Assembly: GCA_025456145.1 (NCBI GenBank)
Contig: JALOLD010000007.1
Span: 51,540 to 115,539, forward strand
Reading direction: 5' to 3'
Length of the DNA: 64,000 nt
From: Thermoanaerobaculales bacterium
GTDB taxonomy: Bacteria; Acidobacteriota; Thermoanaerobaculia; Thermoanaerobaculales; Sulfomarinibacteraceae
The notes under the pieces were generated by a model that searched no databases, was not told the origin of the DNA, and saw nothing but the letters and a program-made list of their open reading frames with translations. Made by a program: the position numbers and the translations under genes. This document shows positions 15,355 to 22,379 of the stretch, in pieces. Numbering within the stretch: position 1 is the stretch's first letter; the number at the start of each line of letters is the position of its first letter.

Positions 15355-17433
15355 ATGTCCGATCAGGATCAGAAGACTGGAGCCGGTGAGCAGCGGGTGC
15401 GGGTGCTGATCGTCGACGACGAGGACCGCTTTCGCGAGAGCCTGTCCAAGCAGCTCGCGATGCGGGGGTTGGAGGTCTTCGACGCGAGCAACGGCGAGGA
15501 CGCCATCAAGATCGTCCGCCACGACAATCCCCAGGTCGTCATCCTGGACCAGAAGATGCCGGTGATGGACGGCATCCAGGCCCTCAAGGAGCTCAAGCGA
15601 ATCCGGCCCGAGGTGCAGATCATCATGCACACGGGCCACGGCAGCATCGAGTCGGCGCGAGTCACCGGCAAGCATGACGTCTTCTCCTACCTGGAGAAGC
15701 CCTCCTCCATCGACGAGATCGTCGACACGGTGAATCGGGCCGCCGCGGAGCGGGTCTACGCGATGGCCAAGCACGAGATCACCGTGGTCCCGAGCGGCGG
15801 GCTCAAGCAGTGGCTGGTCGGTGTCCCGAACGCCCGGCCTGGGGCGTTGTTGCTCGGCGTCGCCATCTTCCTGGCGATCATCCTGATGCCGCCCCCCGCC
15901 CAGCTGGTGACCTTCCTGTCGACGCCCAAGGGGAGCAGCGACATCGAAGCCATCGCCGGCTACGCGGACTACCGGAAGATGGCGGCCGGCGAGACCATCA
16001 CGGAGTACTACGGTAAAAAGGCCTCGCTCTATCACGAGGTCGTCAACCCGGACGGCACGAAGGTGAAGCAGCCGCCCACGGTGGATGCGGTCGCGCTGCG
16101 AGCCCGTGTGATGGTCGGCGTGCTGGTCGTCTCGGCCCTGTTCTGGGCCACGGCCGCCATGCCCGTCGGCATCACGGCGCTCTTGACCGGTGTGCTCATG
16201 TACCTCTTCGGGGTCTTCCCGGCCGACATGGTCGCCAAGGCCTACGCCAAGGACTCGGTGATCTTCATCTTCGGGGTGCTCGCCTTCGCGGCGGCGATCA
16301 GCAAGACCGGGCTCGACCGGCGCATCGGGATCTTGTTGCTCGGTACCAGCACCTCGCTGTGGAAGTTCGGTCTGATCTTCGCGCCGCTGCTGTCGGTCAC
16401 CGCCGCCTTCCTGTCCGAGCATGCCCTGGTGGCCTTCATCGGGCCGATCCTGATGCTGGTCTACATGGGTGCCATCAACGCCGCCGGCCTCAAGAAGGAC
16501 CGGGCGCTCGCGGTGTTCATGATGCTCATGCTCACCTTGTGCGCCAACGTCGGCGGCCCGGGCTCGCCGGCGGCCGGCGGGCGCAACGCGGTCATGCTCG
16601 GCATCTTCTCGGACTACGGCATCAAGATCACCTTCGCCGAGTGGGTCAAGCTCGGCCTGCCCTTCGTGCCGGTGATGTCCCTGGTCATCGCGCTGTACTT
16701 CCTGCTGGTCGTCCGGCGCAAGATCCAGGTGGGGTCGGTGAACATCGCCGCGGTCGTGAAACGGGAGGGGCAGAAGATCGGCAAGATGACCCCCGACGAG
16801 TACAAGGCGGCCGGCGTCCTGCTGATCCTGATCGCGCTCTGGGTCACCATGTCCGAGACGCTCGGCATGGGCGGCCCGGTCCTCCTCGCCCTGGTCCTGC
16901 TCAACGTGCTCGGGATCCTGAGGTGGAAGGACATCAACGGCATCCATTGGGACGTGGTCGCCCTGTACGCGGCGGCCAGCGCGATGGGCTACGGCCTCGC
17001 TTCCACCGGGGCGGCTCTGTGGCTGGCCAACGGGCTGATCGCCGTTCTGCCGGAGTTTCTCAAGAGCGGTGACGGTCTCATCGTCTCGGCGAGCTTGATC
17101 ACCGGCTTCCTGACCAACTTCATGAGCGACGGCGCCACCGTGGCAGCGGTGGGTCCGATCACCGTTCCCATGGCGACACTTTCGGGCACCTCGCCGCTGC
17201 TGGTCGGTCTGATCACCGCCTTCGCGTCGTCGTTCGCCCATTTCCTGATCATCGGAACGCCAAACAACGCCATCTGTTACAGTCTCGCCAGAGACCCCGA
17301 AACCGGCGAGCAGCTCCTGACCACGAAGGACTTCCTGGTCCACGGCTTCGCCGTCTGGGTGCTCAGCCTGTTGGTCACGTGGGTGTGGGTGGTCTTCGGT
17401 TACTGGAAGTGGATGGGCGCGGCGGCGATGTGA
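15355..17433 (+). CDS. Response-regulator receiver fused to an SLC13/DASS-type permease
   Basis: A 692-residue fusion. The start ATG follows a strong AGGGAGGGGGAG. Residues 15-130 are a complete receiver: Asp21/Asp22 pocket, acceptor Asp65 in VVILDQKMP, Thr93 and Lys115. From about 163 on it is a polytopic membrane protein with a roughly 60-residue soluble stretch (about 186-245) after the first helix, then about ten helices. The segments NVGGPGSPAAGG, GFLTNFMSDGATVAAVGP and GTPNNAICYSLA match the duplicated hairpin signatures of the DASS (SLC13) family within the ion-transporter superfamily. The usual SNT of the second motif reads SDG, so the sodium site may differ. There is no output domain other than the permease, which suggests that phosphorylation gates transport. 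Substrate unknown; dicarboxylates, sulfate or other anions are typical for the family. Confidence 0.88.
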   Translation: MSDQDQKTGAGEQRVRVLIVDDEDRFRESLSKQLAMRGLEVFDASNGEDAIKIVRHDNPQVVILDQKMPVMDGIQALKELKRIRPEVQIIMHTGHGSIESARVTGKHDVFSYLEKPSSIDEIVDTVNRAAAERVYAMAKHEITVVPSGGLKQWLVGVPNARPGALLLGVAIFLAIILMPPPAQLVTFLSTPKGSSDIEAIAGYADYRKMAAGETITEYYGKKASLYHEVVNPDGTKVKQPPTVDAVALRARVMVGVLVVSALFWATAAMPVGITALLTGVLMYLFGVFPADMVAKAYAKDSVIFIFGVLAFAAAISKTGLDRRIGILLLGTSTSLWKFGLIFAPLLSVTAAFLSEHALVAFIGPILMLVYMGAINAAGLKKDRALAVFMMLMLTLCANVGGPGSPAAGGRNAVMLGIFSDYGIKITFAEWVKLGLPFVPVMSLVIALYFLLVVRRKIQVGSVNIAAVVKREGQKIGKMTPDEYKAAGVLLILIALWVTMSETLGMGGPVLLALVLLNVLGILRWKDINGIHWDVVALYAAASAMGYGLASTGAALWLANGLIAVLPEFLKSGDGLIVSASLITGFLTNFMSDGATVAAVGPITVPMATLSGTSPLLVGLITAFASSFAHFLIIGTPNNAICYSLARDPETGEQLLTTKDFLVHGFAVWVLSLLVTWVWVVFGYWKWMGAAAM

Positions 17434-17506
17434 TCGTCCCGGCGAACCCGGTGGGAGCGTTGAGCGGTATCCTACCGGTAGCTCGCCACGAGAAAGGGCA
17501 AGCGGT

Positions 17507-17998
17507 ATGAAGAAAGACAAGATCAACCTCCTCATCGTGGATGACGAGGAGCAGTTCCTCGAGTCCATCAGCAAGAGCCTCGAGCTCCGCGACTTTCACG
17601 TCATCGCCGTGAACCGGGGGGACAAGGCCGTCGAGGTGGCCAAGCGGCAGCCCATCGACGTCGCGATCGTCGACCTCAAGATGCCGGGGATCTCGGGGGA
17701 GGAGACCCTCAGGCAGCTCAAGAAGGAGCACAGGTTCCTCGAGGTCGTCATTCTCACCGGTCATGGCGCCGTTCAGTCGGCGGTCGACTGCACCAAGATC
17801 GGGGCCTTCTCGTACCTCCAAAAGCCCTGCGAGCTCGCGACCCTGATCGAGGCCCTGCTGGCGGCCTACAAGCAAAAGGTGATGAACCATCGGCAGATCG
17901 AGGAGAAGAAGATGGAGAAGCTGCTCCAGATCTCCACCTCGAGCAGCCCGCGGGACATCCTCAGGCGCCTCCGGGAGCTCGACGAAGGCGAGGACTGA
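17507..17998 (+). CDS. Stand-alone response-regulator receiver protein
   Basis: A 163-residue protein: receiver at 5-125 with Asp12/Asp13, acceptor Asp56 (IVDLKMPG), Thr84 and Lys106, then a short charged helical tail (about 130-163) with no DNA-binding domain. The start ATG follows AAAGGG, 73 nt after the permease. Its receiver resembles those of the two upstream proteins (shared VDDE-x-x-F and LTGHG motifs), which points to duplication within the operon. It may act as a phosphate sink or relay, or dock on a partner through its tail. Confidence 0.88.
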   Translation: MKKDKINLLIVDDEEQFLESISKSLELRDFHVIAVNRGDKAVEVAKRQPIDVAIVDLKMPGISGEETLRQLKKEHRFLEVVILTGHGAVQSAVDCTKIGAFSYLQKPCELATLIEALLAAYKQKVMNHRQIEEKKMEKLLQISTSSSPRDILRRLRELDEGED

Positions 17999-18020
17999 GC
18001 TCGAGCTCGCGGGATCGGCT

Positions 18021-18998
18021 TCAGCCCATCGTGAGCGCCAGCAGCGCCTTCTGGACGTGGAGGCGGTTCTCGGCCTCGTCGTAGACCACGCTCTGCGGGC
18101 CGTCGATGACCTCGTCGGTGACCTCGCGGCCGCGGTCGGCGGGCAGCGGGTGCATGTAGATGAGGTGGTCCTTGCCGAGGGCCATGTGCTCCCGGCCGCA
18201 GCGCCAGCTGGGGTACTTCTCGATCAGGGCGAGGCCCTGGGCGTGGTCGGTGGTGTGCATCAGCGGGCCCCAGGACTTGGGGACGACCACGTCGGCGTCG
18301 GCGAAGGCGTCCTCGAAGCGGTTGGAGATCTCGAACCTCACCCCGGCCTCGGCGGCGTTGGCCGAGGCCTGCTCCTCGATCTCGGGCATGAGACGGAACT
18401 CGGGCGGCACCGCGAGGGTCACGTCGAGGCCGAAGCGCGGCATCATCAGGATCAGGCTCTGCGGCACCGACAGCGGCCGGACGTAGTTGGGGGCCGAGGT
18501 CCAGGCGACCCCGATCTTGAGGCCCCTCGTCTCGCCGAACCGCTCGCGGATGGTCAGGTAGTCGGCGAGGATTTGGCACGGGTGGTAGACGTCGTCCTGC
18601 ATCGAGATCACCGGCACCGAGGCGTGCTCGGCGACCTCTCTGAGGTAGGGGTTGCCCTCGCGGAAGGCACAGTGGCGGATGGCGATGGCGTCGCCGTAGC
18701 GGGACAGCACGTTGGCGGTGTCGCGGGCGTTCTCGCCGTGCGAGATCTGCATCTTGTCGGGCGACAGGTAGATGCCGTGGCCGCCGAGCTGGGTCATCCC
18801 GGTCTCGAAGGAGTTGCGGGTTCTCGTCGAGGCGTCGAAGAAGATCATGTAGAGCGTCTTCGCCGTCAGCAGCGGCGTCGGCCTGCCCTCCCTCTTCGCC
18901 CGCTTGAGCTCCGCCGCCAGCGTGAAGATCCGCTCGAGCTCCTCCACGCTCCAGTCCTGCGTCGTGATGAAATCTCGGCCCTTCAGTTCGCTGGTCAT
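18021..18998 (-). CDS. ygeW: YgeW-like knotted carbamoyltransferase
   Basis: A 325-residue aspartate/ornithine carbamoyltransferase-fold protein. It has the carbamoyl-phosphate motif STRTR at 57-61, HPCQ in the middle and MHPLPADRG near the C-terminus. FGLDVTLAVPPEF, DADVVVPKSWGPL and the LPAD ending follow the pattern of E. coli YgeW rather than ArgF or PyrB. The true substrate of YgeW proteins is not established. The ATG at 18998 has AGGAAGGA upstream. The gene belongs with the YgeY-like hydrolase on the same strand, the same partnership seen in the ygeW-ygeX-ygeY group, but a GxxExxY element now separates them. Confidence 0.78.
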   Translation of the reverse strand: MTSELKGRDFITTQDWSVEELERIFTLAAELKRAKREGRPTPLLTAKTLYMIFFDASTRTRNSFETGMTQLGGHGIYLSPDKMQISHGENARDTANVLSRYGDAIAIRHCAFREGNPYLREVAEHASVPVISMQDDVYHPCQILADYLTIRERFGETRGLKIGVAWTSAPNYVRPLSVPQSLILMMPRFGLDVTLAVPPEFRLMPEIEEQASANAAEAGVRFEISNRFEDAFADADVVVPKSWGPLMHTTDHAQGLALIEKYPSWRCGREHMALGKDHLIYMHPLPADRGREVTDEVIDGPQSVVYDEAENRLHVQKALLALTMG

Positions 18999-19035
18999 TT
19001 CGGTCGTCCTTCCTGTTTCGGTGCCCGTGTCGTCA

Positions 19036-19524
19036 CAACCACGAAGACACGAAGACACGAAGAAATCACGAGGGGGGTTTAGAGTACGAGGCGCTCGATC
19101 CCCTGCTTGATCGTCGGCACATTGAAATTGATGAGAAAGCCGAGGCGATATCCGGCCAACTTCATATACGTCAGGACTTGAGCACGATGAACGGTGACAA
19201 CCTGTTCGACGGCCTTGAGCTCGACGATGATCTGCCTGTCGAGAATCAGATCGAGTCGGAGACCTCCTTCGATGACAAGATCTTTGTAGGCGAACGGCAC
19301 GACGACCTGTTGTTCGTACGTGATTCCCCGGAGTGAGAGTTCGTGACAGAGACATCTTTCGTAGATGGACTCCAACAAACCAGGCCCGAGCTCGGAATGG
19401 ACTGAAAACGCAGCGCCCACCAACTCGGTGGCCAGTGCCTCGGTCCGTTGTGGGAGGGCAGCGGGCTGAGATGTCACGACCTATCCTTTGTGTTCGCCTT
19501 CGTGTCTTTGTGTCTTTGTGGTTG
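19036..19524. mobile_element. GxxExxY element bounded by 27-bp inverted repeats
   Basis: A 489-bp unit. The left arm is at 19036-19062 and the right arm at 19498-19524. The arms are inverted copies that match at 25 of 27 positions and are built from the ACGAAGACACGAAG-type repeat. Between them sits one gene of the GxxExxY family. The right arm runs into the end of the ygeY-like coding sequence and supplies its last residues and stop. No transposase is present. This class of ACACGAAG repeats with GxxExxY or four-helix-bundle genes recurs in bacterial genomes, but its mobility mechanism is not known to me. Confidence 0.7.
19079..19477 (-). CDS. GxxExxY-family protein
   Basis: A 132-residue protein recognised by the motif GLLESIYERCLCHEL, the segment VEGG/IEGGLRLDLILD and VELKAVEQV, typical of the GxxExxY family. 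The D...E-K pattern is reminiscent of a PD-(D/E)xK nuclease core, but activity is unproven. It starts at GTG only 3 nt after the ygeY-like stop, with AAAGGAT upstream, so it could be co-translated. It lies inside a repeat-bounded unit inserted between two metabolic genes and is probably selfish rather than part of their pathway. Confidence 0.85.
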   Translation of the reverse strand: MTSQPAALPQRTEALATELVGAAFSVHSELGPGLLESIYERCLCHELSLRGITYEQQVVVPFAYKDLVIEGGLRLDLILDRQIIVELKAVEQVVTVHRAQVLTYMKLAGYRLGFLINFNVPTIKQGIERLVL

Positions 19525-20722
19525 CGACGGTTGCGAGGGCTTCGGGGATGAGGGAGTAGACGGCGGCGGCGGTGACGAGGTCGTCGATCCCGACGTGCTC
19601 CTGGGTGGTGTGGGCGAGCTCCTCGAGACCGGGGGCGAAGCCGACGGTGGGGATTCCGAGCACTCCCATGGTGGCGACGCCGTTGGTCGAGAAGTGCCAG
19701 CGCGAGATCCGCGGCGGCTCGGGCAGCACCTCGGCGGCGGCGGCGGCGACTCCCCGGACCAGCGGATGGTCCTCGGCGAGCACCCAGGTCGGGTAGGACT
19801 TGGGCTGCTGCACCCGGGCCCCGGTCCAGCTCGTCGCGTCGTACTCGAGGAGCTCGACCTCGGCGTCGCCGAGATGGGGGAGCGCGCGCAGCTCGGCGAG
19901 CGCGATCTCCTCGGTCTCGCCGACGGTGAGCCGGCGGTCGATGGTGATGGTCGCCGAGTCGGGCACCGCGTTGAGCGACGGGGTGGTGCAGGCGATGTGC
20001 GACACGATCACCGAGCCGGTGCCGAGGAAGTCGTCGTGGGCGAGGCGGGTGTTGAGCTTCTCCACGTCGGCGATGATCGGCGCCATCTTGTACAGCGCGT
20101 TGACCCCGTGGTGGGCGTGGGCGCCGTGGGCGGACCTACCCCTGGTGGTGATGGTCGCCTCGAGGCGCCCCCGCTGGCCGCGGTAGACCCCGAGATCGGT
20201 GGGCTCGCCGAGCACCACGAAGTCGGGCCGGATCTTCTCCTGCTCGACGAGGTGGAGCATGCAGGCGCCGTCGCAGTCCTCCTCCATGACGCTCGCGGTG
20301 AGGTAGAGGGTGATCGCGTCGGGCCAGCCGCGGTCGGCGAGGATCCGCGCGCCGTAGGCCATCGCGGCGATCGCCGGCAGCTCGTCGACCGCGCCGCGAC
20401 CCCACACCGCCCAGTCCTCGACCTTTCCCTCGAAGGGGTTGAAGTCCCAGGCGGCGAGATCGCCGACCCCGACGCAGTCGACGTGGCCGTCCATCAGGAT
20501 CGCCACCGGGCCCGAGCCGATCCGCGCGACCACGGTGCCGAGACCGTCGAAGCGCACCTCGTCGAAGCCCAGGGCCCGGTACTCGGCGAGGACCCGCCGG
20601 CAGCGCGCCTCCTCACGGCCGCTCTCGGCCGGGATGGCGATCATCTCGCGCAGGAAGCTGACGATCCGCTCTTCGTACGAGCGGGCGGAGGCGAGGGCGG
20701 CGGCGCCGCGGTTGGTGGCCAT
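19481..20722 (-). CDS. ygeY: YgeY-like M20-family metallohydrolase
   Basis: A 413-residue peptidase/deacylase-fold protein of the M20 family. It shows the metal-binding segments MDGHVDCVG and GRGAVDELPAIAAM, the catalytic pair MEEDCDGA, GEPTDLGVYRGQRG, and STNGVATMG near the end. The pattern fits the YgeY subgroup, which occurs beside YgeW and selenium-dependent purine or amino-acid catabolism genes. The ATG at 20722 follows GAGGAGG. The last about 15 residues (VATTKTQRHEGEHKG) are encoded by the right arm of the neighbouring inverted-repeat element, so the native C-terminus has been replaced. The substrate is unknown; an N-acyl or N-carbamoyl amino acid is plausible. Confidence 0.82.
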   Translation of the reverse strand: MATNRGAAALASARSYEERIVSFLREMIAIPAESGREEARCRRVLAEYRALGFDEVRFDGLGTVVARIGSGPVAILMDGHVDCVGVGDLAAWDFNPFEGKVEDWAVWGRGAVDELPAIAAMAYGARILADRGWPDAITLYLTASVMEEDCDGACMLHLVEQEKIRPDFVVLGEPTDLGVYRGQRGRLEATITTRGRSAHGAHAHHGVNALYKMAPIIADVEKLNTRLAHDDFLGTGSVIVSHIACTTPSLNAVPDSATITIDRRLTVGETEEIALAELRALPHLGDAEVELLEYDATSWTGARVQQPKSYPTWVLAEDHPLVRGVAAAAAEVLPEPPRISRWHFSTNGVATMGVLGIPTVGFAPGLEELAHTTQEHVGIDDLVTAAAVYSLIPEALATVATTKTQRHEGEHKG

Positions 20723-20761
20723 GGTCGGACCTCCTCGTGTCGCACGGGTCGAGCCCAGCGG

Positions 20762-20768
20762 TACTATA
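20762..20768. promoter_or_regulatory. Shared palindromic -10 between ygeY-like and PLP genes
   Basis: TACTATAG, with a CTATAG core, lies in an 87-nt divergent gap. Read forward it gives TACTAT, 42 nt before the PLP gene; read backward it gives TATAGT, 40 nt before the ygeY-like gene. One element may serve both directions. Confidence 0.4.
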
Positions 20769-20809
20769 GACCCGCCCGGCCGGCCCTGGCGACGGGCAAA
20801 GGGGCTGCA

Positions 20810-22276
20810 ATGACCACGACCGCACAGGTTCTCGAGAACACCGTCCGCCGCTGCCGCGAGCGCGACATCATCATCCCCACCTATCGCGAGATGCGGAACC
20901 CGGAGCTGATGCCCGACGGCATCAAGACCGAGCTCGCCTCGATCGGGCTGTGGGACCTCAACCCGCGCAACCTCTTTCGGATCACCTGGAAGAACGCGCC
21001 GGTGGCGACCGGTGGTGGCTTTGGCGGGGTCAACTTCCTCGAGCTTCCGCCCGTGCTGACCGGGGTCGAGGCCCGGATCGTCATGCTCATCGGCAAGTAC
21101 TTCCCGACCGGGGCGCACAAGGTCGGGGCGACCTTCGGACCCCTGGTCGAGAAGCTGGTCCGCGGCGCCTTCGACCCGACCACCCAGAAGGCCCTCTGGC
21201 CGTCCACCGGCAACTACTGCCGGGGAGGCGCCTACGACGCCGCGCTGCTCGCCTGCCCGTCGATCGCGGTGCTCCCCGAGGGGATGTCGCGGGAGCGCTT
21301 CGAGTGGCTCGAGACGGTCGGCTCGGAGATCTTCGCCACCCCGGGCTCCGAGTCGAACGTCAAGGAGATCTACGACAAGGTCAAGCAGCTGAAGGCCGAG
21401 CGGGGCGACGAGATCGTGGTGCTCAACCAGTTCGAGGAGTTCGGCAACGCGGTCTGGCACTACGCCTGTACCGGTCCGGCCATGGAGGAGGTCTTCCGCC
21501 AGCTCCGGACCGCAAGGCAGCGCTTCGCCGGGGTGTGCCTGACCCAGGGATCGGCGGGGACCCTGGGCTGCGCCGACTATCTGCGCGAGGTCTTTCCGCG
21601 GCTCAAGGTGGTCGCCGGCGAGGCCCTCCAGTGCCCGACCCTGCTCTACAACGGCCACGGCGCCCACCGCATCGAGGGGATCGGCGACAAGCACGTGCCG
21701 TGGATCCACAACCTGCGCAACACCGACATCGCGGTCGGCGTCGACGACGCGGCATGCATGGCGCTGCTGCGGGTGTTCAACGAGACCGCCGGGCGTGAGT
21801 ACCTCGCCGCGATCGGCGTCGATCGCGGGCTGGTCGGCCGGCTCGACCTGCTCGGGATCTCGTCGATCGCCAACCTGCTCACCGCGGTCAAGACCGCGAG
21901 GTACCTCGAGCTCTCGCCCGACGACGTGCTCTTCACGGTCGCCACCGACTCGACCGAGATGTACGGCTCGCGCCTCGCCGAGGAGCGCGTGGAGCACGGC
22001 GAGCTGAGCGCGTCGCGGGCGGAGGCGCTGCACGAGCGCCACCTGCTCGGCGCCGGGATCGACCACGTCCTCGAGCTCTCGTACTGGGACCGCAAGCGGC
22101 TCCACAACCTCAAGTACTTCACCTGGGTCGAGCAGCAGGGCAAGCCCGTCGAGGAGCTCGACGCCCAGTGGGACGACCCCGACTACTGGACGAGCCGGCT
22201 CGGCGCCTGGCGCGCCTGGGACGAGAAGATCGACGAGTTCAACGGGCGGACCGGGCTGCTCGAGCGCTACAGATAG
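20810..22276 (+). CDS. Fold-type-II PLP-dependent enzyme (TrpB/cysteine-synthase-like lyase)
   Basis: A 488-residue enzyme with the PLP lysine in FPTGAHKVGAT (Lys104), a glycine-rich substrate region, WPSTGNYCRGGAYD and the late TLLYNGHGAHRIEGIGDKH segment, resembling the beta-replacement/elimination family. The ATG follows AAAGGGG. It is divergently arranged with a YgeY-like hydrolase and a YgeW-like carbamoyltransferase. In E. coli the PLP member of that trio is the diaminopropionate ammonia-lyase YgeX, so this protein may play the matching lyase role on an unidentified amino acid. The long C-terminal tail (about 400-488) is unlike TrpB or CysK. Substrate not assigned. Confidence 0.75.
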   Translation: MTTTAQVLENTVRRCRERDIIIPTYREMRNPELMPDGIKTELASIGLWDLNPRNLFRITWKNAPVATGGGFGGVNFLELPPVLTGVEARIVMLIGKYFPTGAHKVGATFGPLVEKLVRGAFDPTTQKALWPSTGNYCRGGAYDAALLACPSIAVLPEGMSRERFEWLETVGSEIFATPGSESNVKEIYDKVKQLKAERGDEIVVLNQFEEFGNAVWHYACTGPAMEEVFRQLRTARQRFAGVCLTQGSAGTLGCADYLREVFPRLKVVAGEALQCPTLLYNGHGAHRIEGIGDKHVPWIHNLRNTDIAVGVDDAACMALLRVFNETAGREYLAAIGVDRGLVGRLDLLGISSIANLLTAVKTARYLELSPDDVLFTVATDSTEMYGSRLAEERVEHGELSASRAEALHERHLLGAGIDHVLELSYWDRKRLHNLKYFTWVEQQGKPVEELDAQWDDPDYWTSRLGAWRAWDEKIDEFNGRTGLLERYR

Positions 22277-22312
22277 TCGACCAGGAGTGAATCAAGAGTC
22301 GTGAATGATCTG

Positions 22313-22336
22313 GCCGGCGGTCTTCGACCGTCCGGC
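22313..22336. terminator. Hairpin between convergent genes
   Basis: GCCGGCGGTC / GACCG-T-CCGGC stem of 10 bp with one bulge and a TTC loop, in the 103-nt gap between the PLP gene and the sulfatase-fold gene. The flanks carry AATGAT/ATTCAT-rich sequence; T-tracts are weak. Confidence 0.45.
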
Positions 22337-22379
22337 GGGTCTCCTCGAGCGAAGCTCATCATTCATCGTTCTTCATTCT

